Translations under genes and position numbers: made by a program
In this document: positions 62,511 through 64,000 of the stretch, piece by piece
Layout of the letters: each line of letters opens with the position of its first letter
How positions within the stretch are numbered: the stretch's first letter is position 1
DNA from: Panagrolaimus kolymaensis
Lineage: Eukaryota; Nematoda; Chromadorea; Rhabditida; Panagrolaimidae
Assembly: GCA_028622995.1 (NCBI GenBank)
Contig: JAJQJQ010000038.1
Span: 1,984,001-2,048,000, forward strand
Length of the DNA: 64,000 nt
Direction: 5' to 3'
The notes under the pieces: generated by a model
What the model saw: only the letters and a program-made list of their open reading frames with translations
Database searches by the model: none
What the model was told of the DNA's origin: nothing

Positions 62511-64000
62511 AATTTTGGAGTTAATTATAATTGAAAATAAGCAAAAACAGAGAAGACAAAAACTTTAAAATAATAAGTTTGGTTGTAGAAATTAAACAAC
62601 TTTAAGAAGATATTCCATTCATTTTATTAACATTAAATAAAATAAAAAACACCGAGACAAAAAAAGAAGCAAGGCGCAAAACAAACTCGTGATGAACTAA
62701 AAAAAATGAACGTTCTTTGTAGTTTGTTGGTCGGTGGCTGTTTTTTTGTTGCTTGAGACTTTTTTTCCTGGGGCTTGCTTTTATTTCTTTTTTAAGAGTT
62801 TGGAAGGGAGGTAAAGGTAAATCTCATTAACATTTATTTGTAGCCGAGGCAAAGCTTTTCTTTTATTATTCCGATTAATCTTTTGATATTCGATACACTT
62901 TTAGCATACATGTTCTTTTTTGAAATATAAACGAGATAAATATTTTTCCATAGAACCATTTTCCTTTCCTTTTTAAATTTTTTTTGAAATAGTTAGTAAA
63001 AGATACAAGCTGTAGCCATATTGTCTTCAGAGGCTTGAAGTGTTTTTATTTTCTGATCCTTTTTTATAGCCTCCTTTTCCAGCTTCTTTTTTTCTGTAGT
63101 GTTTATTTTAGCTTTTATTGTTATAATTAATTTCAATAGTCACCTGTAGTTTTATGTAATTAATGAATGCTATTTTGGTTACTACACAAATTACTGTCTC
63201 CTATCCGATTTAAATTTTGATTTATAGCATCAAAATATCTTTAATTCAAAGAAGCACAAAAAATACATTCATAAAGAAAAAATCTTACAAAAGCCAAAAT
63301 AAAAGCTGCAGCTTAAATTGGTTCAAGAAAAAAATATTATTACCACTTGAATGCTTGAAAACAGTTTTAAAATACAAAGCAAAAAGTTTTTTTTTAAAAA
63401 TAGGTACATAATCTTTTGAAGTTTTGAAAATTTCCTCTTCCATTGATTGTAATAAACGTGTCTATAGGCGTTTTTCATTTAAAATAAAGTTATTTTTGAT
63501 TAATTAATGTAACGAGCGACGATAGATAATTCTTGAAGATTCCTAACTGCAAAAAAATGTGGTTTTCAAAAAGTGCAAAACAAACAAAAAATGCAGATAT
63601 TTTTCATACAGTGGAAAAGAATTTATATTTCAGTGAAGAATAAACAGCATTCACAACAAAAAAATTGAAAGGAAAAAATAGCTTATTTTACCATTCATAA
63701 AAATTATTTATTTCTATTTTTTGGTGTAATAACACCCACCTTTACCGTCACAATAATAGTTCATTAATACAACTTTTTTAAAAGAAAACGTGCTTTGATT
63801 GTTTTTCTCAAAGTTGTGAGCTTTAAAATAAAAAGTTAAAAGTGAAAGCAATAACTGACCGAAAACCATTTCAATCTATTTACATAAAAATTATTTGTTT
63901 CATTATCAATAATAAGTTGATCGAAAAGTGGCGAACGAACGATCATCGTCACACACATTTTAATTTGTTTTGCGCAAATTAATTCGAAGCAAAATAAAAA
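62511..64000. other. AT-rich right flank
   Basis: 1.5 kb upstream of the nuclear receptor with no supported exon. The frame at 63217-63411 (+) is Lys/Ser-rich and looks like chance. A small stem GGTGTAATAACACC occurs near 63723. Confidence 0.45.

Overview
The window is nuclear DNA from a nematode. It is very AT-rich and full of homopolymer A and T runs. Genes are cut by many short introns, mostly about 45-60 nt, with GT donors and ttttag/tttcag acceptors. Several start codons sit just 3' of a polypyrimidine-ag acceptor, as expected for spliced-leader trans-splicing. The gene set is metazoan: a POU-IV homeodomain gene, a nuclear hormone receptor, a Rap GTPase, a eukaryotic UDP-galactopyranose mutase and a Ly6-like GPI protein. 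From memory, several best matches (unc-86, rabn-5, eng-1, the OST3 subunit, an ankyrin acyl-CoA-binding protein) lie on chromosome III of C. elegans, so this may be the equivalent linkage group; that was not checked by search. I rebuilt the gene models by joining exons at splice signals and checking that every reading frame closes. No rRNA, tRNA or CRISPR array was seen.

Layout. 0.7-3.0 kb: NDNF-like secreted protein (-). 6.4-7.2 kb: rap-1 (-). 10.2-10.7 kb: HIG1-domain protein (-). 11.5-12.2 kb: TPRKB/Cgi121 (-). 12.2-18.2 kb: a 6-kb gene-poor stretch. 18.2-18.6 kb: Ly6/ET-like GPI protein (+). 18.9-20.4 kb: rabaptin-FYVE (-), divergent from ENGase (+, 20.7-22.6 kb), followed by OST3/TUSC3 (+, 22.8-24.0 kb). 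24.1-27.1 kb: three minus-strand genes (ACBD6, BolA, eIF4H-like). 27.5-30.4 kb: a mobile-element cluster with a GC-rich nested hairpin, an 890-bp hAT-type MITE with an 8-bp target duplication, and a 734-bp foldback element with perfect 149-bp arms. 30.9-31.9 kb: rsu-1 (+). 32.3-37.2 kb: a 17-exon coiled-coil protein built partly from duplicated phase-0 exons (-). 37.8-38.5 kb: canopy (-). 39.2-41.3 kb: MFSD6 transporter (-). 42.6-44.2 kb: mucin-EGF-CUB protein (-). 45.1-47.8 kb: unc-86 (-), followed by 4.6 kb of gene-poor DNA upstream of it. 52.4-54.6 kb: a truncated acetyl-CoA-synthetase-like pseudoenzyme (-) carrying a second hAT-type MITE in intron 1. 55.7-57.4 kb: glf-1 (+). 57.7-60.1 kb: two secreted proteins (-). 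60.7-62.5 kb: nuclear hormone receptor (-).

The genes do not form one pathway. Themes that recur are ER and glycoprotein handling (OST3 subunit, cytosolic ENGase, canopy, UDP-Galf synthesis), Golgi/endosome tethering (rabaptin-FYVE, golgin-like coiled coil) and signalling (Rap1, RSU1, POU-IV, NHR). The most unusual items are the exon-duplicated coiled-coil gene, the non-catalytic acyl-CoA-synthetase relic, the two hAT MITEs with intact target duplications, and the foldback element that shares end sequences with a GC-rich hairpin 2 kb away.
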